Position numbers and translations under genes: made by a program. Shown here one piece after another: positions 8,469-16,499 of a DNA stretch of 64,000 bases; the stretch's first letter is position 1, and every line of letters begins with the position of its first letter. Origin of the DNA: Nocardiopsis suaedae (GTDB taxonomy: Bacteria; Actinomycetota; Actinomycetes; Streptosporangiales; Streptosporangiaceae); contig NZ_JAQFWP010000031.1 of assembly GCF_027706745.1 (NCBI RefSeq), positions 1 to 64,000 of the forward strand. Direction: 5' to 3'. Under the pieces are notes generated by a model that had not been told where the DNA came from, made no database searches, and was given only the letters and a program-made list of their open reading frames with translations.

Positions 8469-8483
8469 ATGCCGGATCGGCAT
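8469..8483. promoter_or_regulatory. LysR T-N11-A operator of the bla genes
   Basis: ATGCCG-GAT-CGGCAT is a perfect inverted repeat and contains T-N11-A exactly. It lies 11 bp from the LysR start and about 20 bp upstream of a -35-like TTGGAC for the beta-lactamase, the usual position of a LysR activator site. Confidence 0.65.
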
Positions 8484-8502
8484 GGAACGGGCCGTTTCCG
8501 TC

Positions 8503-8532
8503 TTGGACAGCATCCTGCGGACGGGCCAGACT
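8503..8532 (+). promoter_or_regulatory. Probable beta-lactamase promoter
   Basis: TTGGAC (8503-8508) and CAGACT (8527-8532) are separated by 18 bp and lie just downstream of the LysR dyad. The leader to the ATG at 8598 would be about 60 nt. Confidence 0.45.
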
Positions 8533-8597
8533 GCTGCGCAGGGTTCCCGGGGCCCTTCCGAACCGCCGATGACGTCGTGGATGAGGAAGGCCGAACC

Positions 8598-9512
8598 ATG
8601 CTGATCGAACGTGCAGTGCCCGTGCTCCTGGCCGCGGCGGTGTGGCCCGCCGCGACCGCCTGCGCTCCGGCGGAGGAGGCGGCCCCGACGGGGGGCGCCT
8701 CCGAGGCGTCGGGGGCGGACTCCTCGAAGGCCGACGACGAATTCGCCGACCTGGAGGAGGAGTTCGGCGCCCGCCTGGGCGTCTACGCCCTCGACACCGG
8801 AAGCGGTGAAGAGGTCGCCTACAACGCCGACCAGCGCTTCGCCTATGCCTCCACCTTCAAGGTTCCGGTGTGCGGTGCCGTCATGGAGGAGCACTCCCTC
8901 AAGGAGATGGAGGAGACCGTCGTCCACTTCGACGAGGAGGACCTCGTCACGTACTCGCCCATCACGGAGAAGCATGTGGACTCCGGGATGACGCTGATGG
9001 AGGTGTGCGACGCGGCGCTGCGCTACAGCGACAACACCGCCGCCAACCTCCTGCTGGAGGAGATCGGCGGCCCCGAGGGCTTCCAGGATGCGATGCGCGA
9101 GCTGGGCGATGACACGACCATCTCCGCCCGCTGGGAGACCGACCTGAACGAGAACAAGCCGGGCGACGAGCGCGACACCACGTCCCCGCGCGCGTTCGCG
9201 GGCAACCTCCAGGAGTACGTGCTCGGCGATGTGCTGAAGAAGAAGGAGCGCGAGGCCCTGGCCGACATGATGGTCCGCAGCACCACGGGGGACACGCTGA
9301 TCCGGGCCGGGGTGCCGGAGGACTGGAAGGTCGGCGACAAGTCGGGCATGCCCGGGTACGGCGGCCGGAACGACATCGCCGTGATGTGGCCGCCGGAGGG
9401 CGACCCGATCGTGCTCGCGGTGTACTCGACCAAGGACACCGAGGACGCCGAGTCGGAGGACGCCCTGGTGGCGCAGGCGGCGGAGGTCGCCGTCGACGCC
9501 CTGGAGGACTGA
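8598..9512 (+). CDS. bla: Class A beta-lactamase, lipoprotein
   Basis: A 304-residue class A beta-lactamase that hydrolyses penicillin-type antibiotics outside the membrane. The signal peptide ends in a lipobox-like ATAC (Cys22), so it is probably lipid-anchored, followed by a Ser/Glu-rich linker. S85-T-F-K88 carries the acylating Ser and the general-base Lys, YSDN holds the second-loop Ser, RWETDLNE the deacylating Glu of the omega loop, and KSG the final strand. The chain is markedly acidic, as in proteins of halotolerant actinomycetes. The ATG at 8598 is chosen because GAGGAAGG lies 7 nt before it. It is induced, if the S. cacaoi model holds, by the divergent LysR together with the BlaB-like protein. 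A strong hairpin follows at 9535. Confidence 0.93.
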   Translation: MLIERAVPVLLAAAVWPAATACAPAEEAAPTGGASEASGADSSKADDEFADLEEEFGARLGVYALDTGSGEEVAYNADQRFAYASTFKVPVCGAVMEEHSLKEMEETVVHFDEEDLVTYSPITEKHVDSGMTLMEVCDAALRYSDNTAANLLLEEIGGPEGFQDAMRELGDDTTISARWETDLNENKPGDERDTTSPRAFAGNLQEYVLGDVLKKKEREALADMMVRSTTGDTLIRAGVPEDWKVGDKSGMPGYGGRNDIAVMWPPEGDPIVLAVYSTKDTEDAESEDALVAQAAEVAVDALED

Positions 9513-9534
9513 CCCCCGGCTCCCCGGAGAGGGG

Positions 9535-9574
9535 GCGGCGGGCGCCGGCCTGGCGGCCGGCCGGCGCCCGCCGC
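9535..9574. terminator. Bidirectional hairpin terminator
   Basis: Two perfect 16-bp arms, starting GCGGCGGGCGCC, enclose an 8-nt loop between the convergent beta-lactamase and CopZ genes. There is no U-tract, as is usual in high-GC actinomycetes. Confidence 0.7.
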
Positions 9575-9584
9575 GGGGCGGGAC

Positions 9585-9857
9585 TCAGCCCGCCCGGCCG
9601 GTGAGCTCGTATCCGGCGTCGTCGACCGCCTTGGCGATGAGGGCGTCGTCCGGCTCCCCGTCGGCGGCGACGGTGACGGTCCCGGCCTCCAGGTCGACGT
9701 CGACCGAGCGGACGCCGGCCAGGGCGCCGACCGCCTCGGTGACCGCCGACCGGCAGTGCCCGCAGGTCATTCCGGAGACGGAGTAGACGGCGGCGCCCTC
9801 GGGCGCGCTCGGGGCGGCTGTCGAGCAGGAGCCGTCGGGGGTGCAGCAGGACGACAT
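9585..9857 (-). CDS. copZ: Copper chaperone, heavy-metal-associated domain (CopZ-like)
   Basis: A 90-residue cytosolic metal chaperone. After a Cys-rich N-terminal tail (CCTPDGSC, a possible extra metal site) comes a ferredoxin-like HMA domain from about residue 22. Its metal loop is MTCGHC and its last helix reads IAKAVDDAGYEL. CopZ proteins carry Cu(I) to P1B ATPases; no ATPase is encoded next to it. A CCCCTAGGGG palindrome inside a TACCCC-type sequence lies 70-80 bp upstream, which fits control by the copper sensor CsoR. Confidence 0.88.
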   Translation of the reverse strand: MSSCCTPDGSCSTAAPSAPEGAAVYSVSGMTCGHCRSAVTEAVGALAGVRSVDVDLEAGTVTVAADGEPDDALIAKAVDDAGYELTGRAG

Positions 9858-9918
9858 GGTTCGTTCCTCCCGTGGGTCGCGGAGCGGTGGCCGTGGGCGC
9901 CGACCGCCCTCTCTTTAT

Positions 9919-9940
9919 ACCCCTACCCCCTAGGGGAATC
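9919..9940. promoter_or_regulatory. CsoR-like copper operator
   Basis: ATACCCCTACC followed by CCCCTAGGGG (9927-9936) resembles the TACCCC/GGGGTA-rich operators bound by CsoR in streptomycetes. It lies upstream of the copper chaperone gene in the expected orientation-free position. Confidence 0.55.
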
Positions 9941-10066
9941 AACGCCGGACCGCGGGTTCTCCCCGCGGAACCCCCGCTGCGCAGCCGCGACCCCCGCATA
10001 CCCCTCATGGGTACCTGCGGCGATCACGCTTGGTAAAGATGGGGACAAGAGGGGTAAAAGAGGGAG

Positions 10067-10786
10067 ATGACCCAACGACGTTCCCCCCGCCGTGCGGCCA
10101 CGGTGGCGGCGCTCGCCCTCGCGGCCGCCGTCGTCCCGCTCCCCGACGCCCCACCCGCCGGGACCGCCTACGCGGCCGTCGCCCCCGCCTCCGACGAGCT
10201 CCGCGCGGGCGACTCCGGCCCGGCCGTGGAGGCCGTCCAGGAGCGCCTGGCCGACCTCGGCTACTGGACCGACGGCGCCGACGGCGAGTTCGGCACCGAG
10301 ACCGCCCTGGCCGTGCAGGCCCTGCAGAAGGCCGCCGGGATCGCCCGCGACGGCATCGTCGGCCCCGACACCCGCGCCGCCCTCGACGAGGGCGTGCGGC
10401 CCTCCGCCTCGACCTCCGAGGGCCGGGCCGTGGAGATCGACCTGGACCGCCAGCTCCTGATGACCGTGGAGGACGGCGAGGTGCGGCAGGTCTTCAGCAC
10501 CTCCACCGGCTCCGGCGAGCCCTACACCTCGCGCGGCGAACGGCACATCGCGACCACCCCCGCCGGCAGTTACCAGGTCTTCCGCGACGTCGACGCGTGG
10601 GACCCCGGGCCGCTGGGGGCGCTGTACCGGCCCAAGTACTTCAACGGCGGCATCGCCGTGCACGGCTACGGCTCGGTGCCGCCCTACCCGGCGTCCCACG
10701 GCTGCGCGCGGGTGAGCCTGAAGGCCATGGACCGGCTCTGGGAGAGCGGCTACCTGGACGTGTACGACACGGTCCTGGTGCGCTGA
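10067..10786 (+). CDS. L,D-transpeptidase with peptidoglycan-binding domain
   Basis: A 239-residue exported cell-wall enzyme. A signal peptide covers roughly residues 1-36 (basic RRSPRRAA start, then an Ala-rich core). A peptidoglycan-binding-1 domain spans about 45-105 (GDSGPAVEAVQERLADLGY, DGEFGTETALAVQALQ, DGIVGPDTRAAL). The YkuD catalytic domain follows at 120-239 with HGYGSVPPYPASHGCARVS, giving the catalytic His and Cys of the HGCxR motif. These enzymes make 3-3 cross-links or attach proteins to peptidoglycan. It converges on the symporter with only 6 bp between stops. Confidence 0.92.
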   Translation: MTQRRSPRRAATVAALALAAAVVPLPDAPPAGTAYAAVAPASDELRAGDSGPAVEAVQERLADLGYWTDGADGEFGTETALAVQALQKAAGIARDGIVGPDTRAALDEGVRPSASTSEGRAVEIDLDRQLLMTVEDGEVRQVFSTSTGSGEPYTSRGERHIATTPAGSYQVFRDVDAWDPGPLGALYRPKYFNGGIAVHGYGSVPPYPASHGCARVSLKAMDRLWESGYLDVYDTVLVR

Positions 10787-10792
10787 CCCGCC

Positions 10793-12298
10793 TCACGTCC
10801 GGCGGTGCGGGTCCTCCCCGCGCCGCCGGACCGCCGTCCCCACGTCCATCCGGGCGCGCTCCGCGGCGAGCCGCTCCAGCGCCTCCGCGCGCGTGACCCG
10901 GCTCGGCGGCGTCGCCAGGCTCACCGCCACCCCGCACACCCGCGCCGCCGCCATCGACGGGAAGACCGGGTTGCCCCAGAACTCCGTCCACGCGGCGACC
11001 CCGTTCACCGCCAGCGCCGCGGCCGACCCCCCGGCCATCGCGGCCAGGCCGCCTTGCCAGGTGGCCCGCTTCCAGAACCGGCCCAGCAGCGAGGCGACCA
11101 GCAGGCCGGTGAGCACGGTGGAGACCATCATCGTGATGTAGTCGATGACCGTGGTGGCCAGCAGTGCGAAGGCCAGCGCCAGCAGCAGCACCCCGGCCAG
11201 GCACAGCCGCGACAGGCGCACCATGTCCTCGGCCCGAGGCAGGCGGCCGGTCACCAGCTGGGCCACGTCGCGCAGGAGGACCGTGGTGGCCGCCACCGCG
11301 TCGGAGTCGCCCGAGGACATCGTCGCCGACAACCCCGCCACCAGCAGGAACGCCCCGACCCACACGGGGAACAGGGTGGTGGCCAGGTAGGGGAAGGCCA
11401 TGTCCGGGTTGTCCAGGCCGGGGTGCAGCGTGCGGGCGGCCATCCCCGCCACCGCCGGGAGCAGGGCGAACACGGCGAACAGGCCGCCGACCCACAGGAA
11501 GCTCCGCCGCACCGTGGCGGTGTCCCGCGACGAGTAGATCCGCTGCCGGTAGGAGGGGGTGGCCAGCACCCCCACCGCGACCACGGCCGCCAGCGACAGG
11601 GCCGGGACCGGGCCGAGCGCCCCGACGCCCAGGAAGGAGGCGGCCTCCTCGGGGACGCCCGCGGCCAGCCCGGCCGGGCCGCCCGCGGCGGCCAGCGCCA
11701 GCACGGCCAGCACCGTGAAGCCCACGAAGAGCACGGTGCCCTGCACCGCGTCGGTGACGACCACCGCGAGGTAGCCCCCGACGACCGTGTACAGCCCGAA
11801 CCCGGCCGCAACCACCACCTTGGCGAGCTGCGGGTCCATCCCGGTCAGGTAGGACAGGTACAGCGACCCGCCCAGGATGTGCGCGCCGAGCCAGCCCACC
11901 GAGGCCAGCACAAGCACCACCGAGACCACGCCCTTCACCGCCCGGCTGGCGCCGTAGTAGTAGGCCATCTCCTCGGAGAAGGTCATGAAACCGTGCCGGC
12001 GCACGTCGGCGAAGAGCACCGTCAGCAGCAGCACCCCGGCCGCGCCGCCGATGCCGTACAGCGCACCGGCCCAGCCGTTCTCGTAGCCGAACCCGACGGC
12101 GCCCAGGCTGGAGCCGGTGCCCACGAGGGTCGCCAGGGTGGTGCCGAGCAGCAGCGGGGTGCCCAGGCTCCGCCCGGCGAGCAGGAAGTCCTCCCCGCTG
12201 CGCGCCCGGCGGGCCACCCACACGCCCAGGCCGAGCATGGCCGCCAGGACCGCGAGCAGGACGGGAAGGTAGACCGGAGAGGAGAGATCGTCCGCCAT
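10793..12298 (-). CDS. Sodium:solute symporter (SSS family)
   Basis: A 501-residue membrane transporter with about 13 hydrophobic segments. Family marks are AGRSLGTPLLLGTTLATLVGT in the first helices, the inverted-repeat core GFGLYTVVGGYLAVVVTDAVQG (the SSS signature, near residue 180), and GLSATMSSGDSDAVAATTV, which carries the Ser/Asp residues of the second sodium site. Members import sugars, amino acids, pantothenate or carboxylates with sodium; the substrate cannot be assigned. The C-terminal 45 residues are charged and cytoplasmic. The start codon has no good ribosome site, so the true start could be slightly downstream. Beyond it lies 2.4 kb of repeats without genes. Confidence 0.88.
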   Translation of the reverse strand: MADDLSSPVYLPVLLAVLAAMLGLGVWVARRARSGEDFLLAGRSLGTPLLLGTTLATLVGTGSSLGAVGFGYENGWAGALYGIGGAAGVLLLTVLFADVRRHGFMTFSEEMAYYYGASRAVKGVVSVVLVLASVGWLGAHILGGSLYLSYLTGMDPQLAKVVVAAGFGLYTVVGGYLAVVVTDAVQGTVLFVGFTVLAVLALAAAGGPAGLAAGVPEEAASFLGVGALGPVPALSLAAVVAVGVLATPSYRQRIYSSRDTATVRRSFLWVGGLFAVFALLPAVAGMAARTLHPGLDNPDMAFPYLATTLFPVWVGAFLLVAGLSATMSSGDSDAVAATTVLLRDVAQLVTGRLPRAEDMVRLSRLCLAGVLLLALAFALLATTVIDYITMMVSTVLTGLLVASLLGRFWKRATWQGGLAAMAGGSAAALAVNGVAAWTEFWGNPVFPSMAAARVCGVAVSLATPPSRVTRAEALERLAAERARMDVGTAVRRRGEDPHRRT

Positions 12299-12398
12299 GG
12301 GCAGCCATGGTCACGCCGGACCCCGGAAGATGGGACCCCCGGGAGGAAACGTGCTGCAGTGCACAAACCCGTAGTGCAACGGGACCGCGGGGAAGGGG

Positions 12399-12930
12399 AG
12401 GGCGGAGCCGCAGGGAGGTTCCCCGCGGTGCGGGTCCACGTGGGGCGGCTCGGCGGGTTCCCCGCTGACGGACCCTGCCCGTCTGCCAGGCCACCGGGGC
12501 GTGGGGGAGGGCAGCGACGACGAAGGAGGGCGGCCCTACCTGCGACGTTGCCGGCTACCGGGTGGGTGCGTGTCCGGGTGTTCGGCGGCGACGGCAGAAG
12601 CGGGACGGTTCCCCGGCCCTGCTTGCCGAGTGGCGGGTTCCTCGCGGTGTGGGTGGGCGGGGCGGCTCGGCCGGTACCCCACTGACGGGCCCCGGCCGGG
12701 CGGCGGGGCCCCGGGGTGCAAGGTGGTTGGCGGCGACGACGAAGGGCACCGGCCCTACCTGCGGGTCGGTCGGCCGCCGGGCGTGTGCGTGGTCACCGCG
12801 ATGGGCAGCGACGGCCAGAGCCGGGCGGTTCCCATGGCCTGGTTGCCGTCCGCCGGGCTGCTCGCGGTGCGGGTGGGCGGCGGCTCGGCCGGTACCCCGC
12901 TGACGGACCCCGGCCGGGCGCCGGGCCGCC
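12399..12930 (+). repeat. ~218-bp tandem repeat modules, plus orientation
   Basis: CGGCTCGG followed by SGGTWCCCCRCTGACGGRCC occurs at 12446, 12663 and 12882, spaced 217 and 219 bp. Other words recur in the same order: GGCGGCGACGRC, GGCCCTACCTGCG, GGTTCCTCGCGGTG. About two and a half diverged units are present. Relatives in the opposite orientation lie at 14050-14640 and 341-520. Confidence 0.7.
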
Positions 12931-12940
12931 GGGGCGCCCT

Positions 12941-13012
12941 CCTCGCGATGATCTCGACGAAAGTGCTGTCATTCCGGCGGTTTTGGCAGCACTCTCGTCG
13001 AGATCATCGCGC
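12941..13012. repeat. Long palindrome (22-bp arms)
   Basis: Arms 12947-12968 (GATGATCTCGACGAAAGTGC start) and 12987-13008 pair at 21 of 22 positions around an 18-nt loop, and pairing continues outward through CTCG with a 2-nt bulge. The outer sequence CGAGATCATCGCG recurs in the next palindrome. It could be a non-autonomous mobile palindrome or a strong terminator-like structure. Confidence 0.7.
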
Positions 13013-13040
13013 GAGTGGCGAGGCGGTGGGCGCCCTTGTT

Positions 13041-13096
13041 GATCTCGGGGAAGTCGGGGTTGAAACGGACATCTTAAGAACGGGTTCCCCGAGATC
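13041..13096. repeat. Palindrome with perfect 12-bp arms
   Basis: GATCTCGGGGAA (13041-13052) and TTCCCCGAGATC (13085-13096) are perfect inverted copies with a 32-nt loop. The right flank CGAGATCATCGCG is shared with the palindrome at 12941, so both belong to one sequence family. Confidence 0.65.
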
Positions 13097-13379
13097 ATCG
13101 CGGAGGGGGCCGAGCGGGGGGCGCATACCGGGCATACCGGGCGCGGCGGGGAGGGGCGGCGATCCCGCGTGGCGAAAGGGACGCTTCTCGAGTGATGGGG
13201 CGGCGGATCTGCCGCGCGGGATGGCCCCGGGCCGCCTGTGGCGTCCGGAAGGCGGGTTCTGGCCGAGCCGCTACCCGCCGAGTGTCCGGTTCGCCGGGTT
13301 CCCGGGGTGCCGAGGCCCCTCCTGCGCCCTGTTCGACGCCCGGGGCGGCGGCGCGGGCGGCGGGGGTGCGCGGTCATCG

Positions 13380-13600
13380 CGATTCCAGAACACGTTCTGC
13401 CTCTAGGAAGGCCCCAAACGGCACCCTGTAGCCGTTTACCGCCCCTATCGTCACCGCGTGTAGTCGATATCGGCCAGGAGTGACCCTCGGGCGCCCGGCG
13501 GGGGTGCCCAGGTGCCCCTGGGCTCGCTCTGGCGCGCGAGGCGAACACCCCAGACGGGCGCGAACCGGGCATTTCGTTTCCAGAACGTGTTCTGGAATCG
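13380..13600. repeat. 221-bp block bounded by 20-bp inverted repeats
   Basis: CGATTCCAGAACACGTTCTG at 13380-13399 is repeated exactly in inverted orientation at 13581-13600. Each end is itself a near-palindrome (TTCCAGAAC/GTTCTGGAA). The enclosed 181 bp encodes nothing recognisable. The layout resembles a miniature inverted-repeat element, but no target duplication is evident. Confidence 0.55.
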
Positions 13601-13613
13601 TCGACTTCGTACG

Positions 13614-13934
13614 CCCGGAGCCCGCGCGGGCATCGCTGAGCGCGCTTCGCGGTCCCCTCACCCCTTAACGCGGAGTGTTCGCCCAGGTCATGGCGTTGCC
13701 AGGTTCAGGGCGGGCCCAGCGGAGGCGGTTCCGGGCGTCGGAGAGCGCGAACCCTGGTCCCTGCGTCTCACCATGCGGGAGATTCTCCGCCGAGGGGTGC
13801 ACGTTGGTTGAGACGGAGCCCGGATCCCGGCCGCCGGGCGTATCCGGGCGCCCCCTCCCGCCCGGAGGGGCGGGGCACAGGCCCGGCAGACGCCGGGAAC
13901 ACGAAAAGGCCTCGCCTTCCCGGCCGCGCCGCCC
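13614..13934 (+). repeat. Dispersed 321-bp repeat, copy 2
   Basis: Aligns to window positions 1-322 in direct orientation, with substitutions spread evenly and almost no length change. The 50-nt hairpin block at 13765-13814 keeps GTCTCACCATGCGGGAG and GGGGTGCACGTTGGTTGAGA. It begins 13 bp after the inverted repeat ending at 13600. Confidence 0.75.
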
Positions 13935-14049
13935 ACCTCCACCGCGAGGGGCCGGACGGACCCGCCCCTCGCCGGTACCGTCAGGTGGCCCGAGGGCAGC
14001 GAGGGTGGTGCTTCCACCACGCGATCACCCTTCGGATGGTTCGTTCACC

Positions 14050-14640
14050 GCGCTCGATCGGCCGGGTCGCCTCCGCCCAGGGCACCCGGACCCGGCCCCA
14101 CCCGCGCCGCCCCTGTCCCCGCCTCGCGCCCCGACGGCCCGCCGCCCAGCCGGAGCCCACGAGCGGGGAACCAGCCGAGCCGCCCACCCCCCGCACCGCG
14201 AGGAACCCGCCGCCCGGCAAGCAGGCCCCGGGAACCGCCCAGCTCACTCCGTCGCCGCCGTTTCCCCTGCACCCCGCTGACCTGCCGGACGGCTGAGGCC
14301 CGGAGTGGGGGACCAGCTTCGCCGTCGCCGCCCAACACCCCGACCACACACACGCCGCGCGGCCGACCGACCCGCAGGTAGGGCCGCCGACCTTCCTCGT
14401 CGCCGCCGTCCACCTCGCACCCCCACGGCCCGCCGCCCGGCTAGAGCCCACGAGCGGGGTACCGGCTGGTCCCGTCGTTGCTGCCGTCCACCCCGCACCC
14501 CGGTGGCCTGGCGGACGGCCAAGGCCCGTCAGCGGGGAACCAGCCGAGCCGCCCACCCCCCGCACCGCGAGGAACCCGCCGCCCGGCAAGCAGGGCCGGG
14601 GAACCACCCCCTCGCGCCCTCGCCGCCCTTCGCCGCGACC
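14050..14640 (-). repeat. Minus-oriented relatives of the ~218-bp module
   Basis: AGCGGGGAACCAGCCGAGCC occurs at about 14162 and 14531, with a variant (GCGGGGTACCGGCTGGTCCC) at about 14454. These are reverse complements of the 12.4-12.9 kb modules. Spacing is irregular here, as if units were truncated or recombined. Confidence 0.6.
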
Positions 14641-14747
14641 GCTGACACGCCGCGCGACCGCCGACCCCGCCACGCAGGTGGCGACTCCCCAGGTAAGGGC
14701 ACCCCCTCCCCTCCCCCGGCAGGGGCACCGCCTCTCCGGTATCGGGC

Positions 14748-16499
14748 TCAGGTTCGGCCGTCGCTCCATGCTCTCCAGAGTTCGGCGTAGCGGCCGCCGC
14801 GGGCGACCAGGTCCTCGTGGGGCCCCGACTCCACGATGCGGCCCGCCTCCATCACCACCACGCGGTCCGCCTCCACCGCCTGGGGCAGGCGGTGAGCCAC
14901 CACCAGGGCGGTCCGCCCCTCGGTCGCCGCCAGGGCCGCGCGCTCCAGGTTCCGGGCTCCCGCGCTTCCCGCCTCGGCGCTCGCCTCGTCCAGCACGGCC
15001 ACCGGCGGGTCGGCCAGCACCAGCCGGGCCAGCGCCAGCAGCTGGGCCCGGTCGGCGGTGAGCCGCATCCCGTTCTCCCCCACCGCGGTGGCGATCCCGT
15101 CCGGCAGCCCGAGCGCCCACGCCCGCGCGCCGACGGCCTCCAGCGCCTCCAGCACCCGGTCGTCCCCGGCCCCCGGGTCGGCGATGCGCACGTTGTCGGC
15201 GAGGGTCCCGGAGAACACGTGCGCCTCCTGGCTGACCAGCACCACGTGGCGGCGCAGCACGTCGCGGGGCACCCGGTCCACCGGGGCGCCGCCGACCAGC
15301 ACGCCGCCGCCGGCCAGGGCGATCCCCCCGGCCACCGCGCGGGCCAGGGTGGTCTTGCCCGCGCCGCTGGCGCCGACCACCGCCACCCGCTCGCCCGGGG
15401 CGACCTCCAGGTCCACCCCGTCGAGCACGGTGGGCCCGCCCTCGTACCGGTGCACCGCGCCGCGCACCTCCACCCCGGCGTGCGCGGGCCGGGCGGGCTC
15501 GTCGGGCTCGGGCGGCTCGGGCAGGTCGAGCACCCCGGCGATGCGGGCCAGCGACGCCCCCGCCGACTGCACGTCGTCGAAGGAGGTCAGCAGCGCCCCG
15601 AACGGGTCGAACAGCCGGTGGAACAGCAGCGCCGCCGCGGTGGCCGCGCCGACCGTGGCCGCGTCGGCGGCCACCAGCCAGAAGCCGACCGACAGCACCG
15701 CCGCCAGCCCGACGAACTCGGCCGCGTTCATCCCCCCGATGAACCGGGTGAACAGCCGGAACACCCCCACCTCGGTGTCCCGGGCCGCGGCGGAGCGCTC
15801 GGCGATGAGGGCGGTGCGCCGCTCGCGCAGCCGGTAGGCGTCCACGGTGGCCGCCCCCTGCAGGGTGCCGACCAGCGCCTGGGCCCGGTCGCCGAGCTGC
15901 GCGCGCTGGCGGGCGTACATCGGCGCGGACTTCGGCAGGTACCAGCGCAGGGCCAGGGCCTGCACCGGCAGGGCGCACGCCCCCGCCAGCCCCAGCCGCC
16001 AGTCCAGGGCGGTCATCCCGCTCAGCGCCATCACCACCAGCACCAGCGAGGTGAGCACCATCGGGGCGCGCTCGCGCACCACCTGCGAGGTCTCGGCCAC
16101 GTCGTCGCCGACCCGGGAGAGCAGGTCGCCGGGGGCCAGCCGGGAGAGCTCCTCCTCGGGCAGCCGCATCGCCCTGCGCATCACGGCCTCGCGCAGCCGG
16201 GCCAGGACCGTCTCACCGGTCCGCGCGAGCAGCACCGATTCGAGCGCCGACAGCACGCCCCCGGCCAGCGCCGCGCCCGCGATGACGGCGGCCGGGACCA
16301 GGACGCCGCGCGGCCCGGCGCCTTCGGTGACCGCGTCGACCAGCAGCCCCAGCGCCCACGGGCCGGCGAGCACGCAGGCGTTGGCGGCGACGCTGGCGGC
16401 GACGGCCGCCGCGCCGACCCGCCCCGCCGCACGCACCTGCCGGGCGACCACGGCCAGGGTCCGGCGGCCGGAGGCCACCGGGAGCGTTCTGTACGTCAC
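14748..16499 (-). CDS. ABC exporter half-transporter, catalytic Walker A partner
   Basis: A 583-residue half-transporter: six membrane helices over about residues 25-310, then one nucleotide-binding domain. The Walker A motif GASGAGKTT and Walker B PVAVLDEAS are intact, but the signature motif reads LTADRAQ where LSGGQ is expected. The partner encoded immediately upstream has the opposite defects, so together they build one complete ATP site (Walker A from here, LSGGQ from the partner) and one dead site. GTG at 16499 overlaps the partner's stop (GTGA). Heterodimeric exporters of this kind move lipids, peptides, drugs or siderophores. The iron-box-like sequence upstream of the operon suggests siderophore or metal-related export. 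Confidence 0.88.
   Translation of the reverse strand: MTYRTLPVASGRRTLAVVARQVRAAGRVGAAAVAASVAANACVLAGPWALGLLVDAVTEGAGPRGVLVPAAVIAGAALAGGVLSALESVLLARTGETVLARLREAVMRRAMRLPEEELSRLAPGDLLSRVGDDVAETSQVVRERAPMVLTSLVLVVMALSGMTALDWRLGLAGACALPVQALALRWYLPKSAPMYARQRAQLGDRAQALVGTLQGAATVDAYRLRERRTALIAERSAAARDTEVGVFRLFTRFIGGMNAAEFVGLAAVLSVGFWLVAADAATVGAATAAALLFHRLFDPFGALLTSFDDVQSAGASLARIAGVLDLPEPPEPDEPARPAHAGVEVRGAVHRYEGGPTVLDGVDLEVAPGERVAVVGASGAGKTTLARAVAGGIALAGGGVLVGGAPVDRVPRDVLRRHVVLVSQEAHVFSGTLADNVRIADPGAGDDRVLEALEAVGARAWALGLPDGIATAVGENGMRLTADRAQLLALARLVLADPPVAVLDEASAEAGSAGARNLERAALAATEGRTALVVAHRLPQAVEADRVVVMEAGRIVESGPHEDLVARGGRYAELWRAWSDGRT

Larger units (their letters stand above)
12299..14747. other. 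2.4-kb repeat-rich region without genes
   Basis: Neither strand shows a frame with a ribosome site, a recognisable domain or normal actinomycete codon use; long open frames are only a by-product of extreme GC content. The region holds plus-oriented ~218-bp modules (12399-12930), two long palindromes (12941-13096), a 20-bp inverted pair (13380-13600), copy 2 of a 321-bp repeat (13614-13934), and minus-oriented relatives of the 218-bp module (14050-14640). Confidence 0.7.

Noticed and set aside
9999-10013. Second CsoR-like site (TACCC-N5-GGGTA) before the L,D-transpeptidase
   Set aside because: The arms are only 5 bp and the downstream gene has no copper connection, so chance similarity is more likely.
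13981-15978. Very long minus-strand frame overlapping the ABC exporter
   Set aside because: It is out of frame with the clear ABC domains and gives Arg/Gly/Pro-rich text, the usual antisense or shifted-frame shadow at this GC content.
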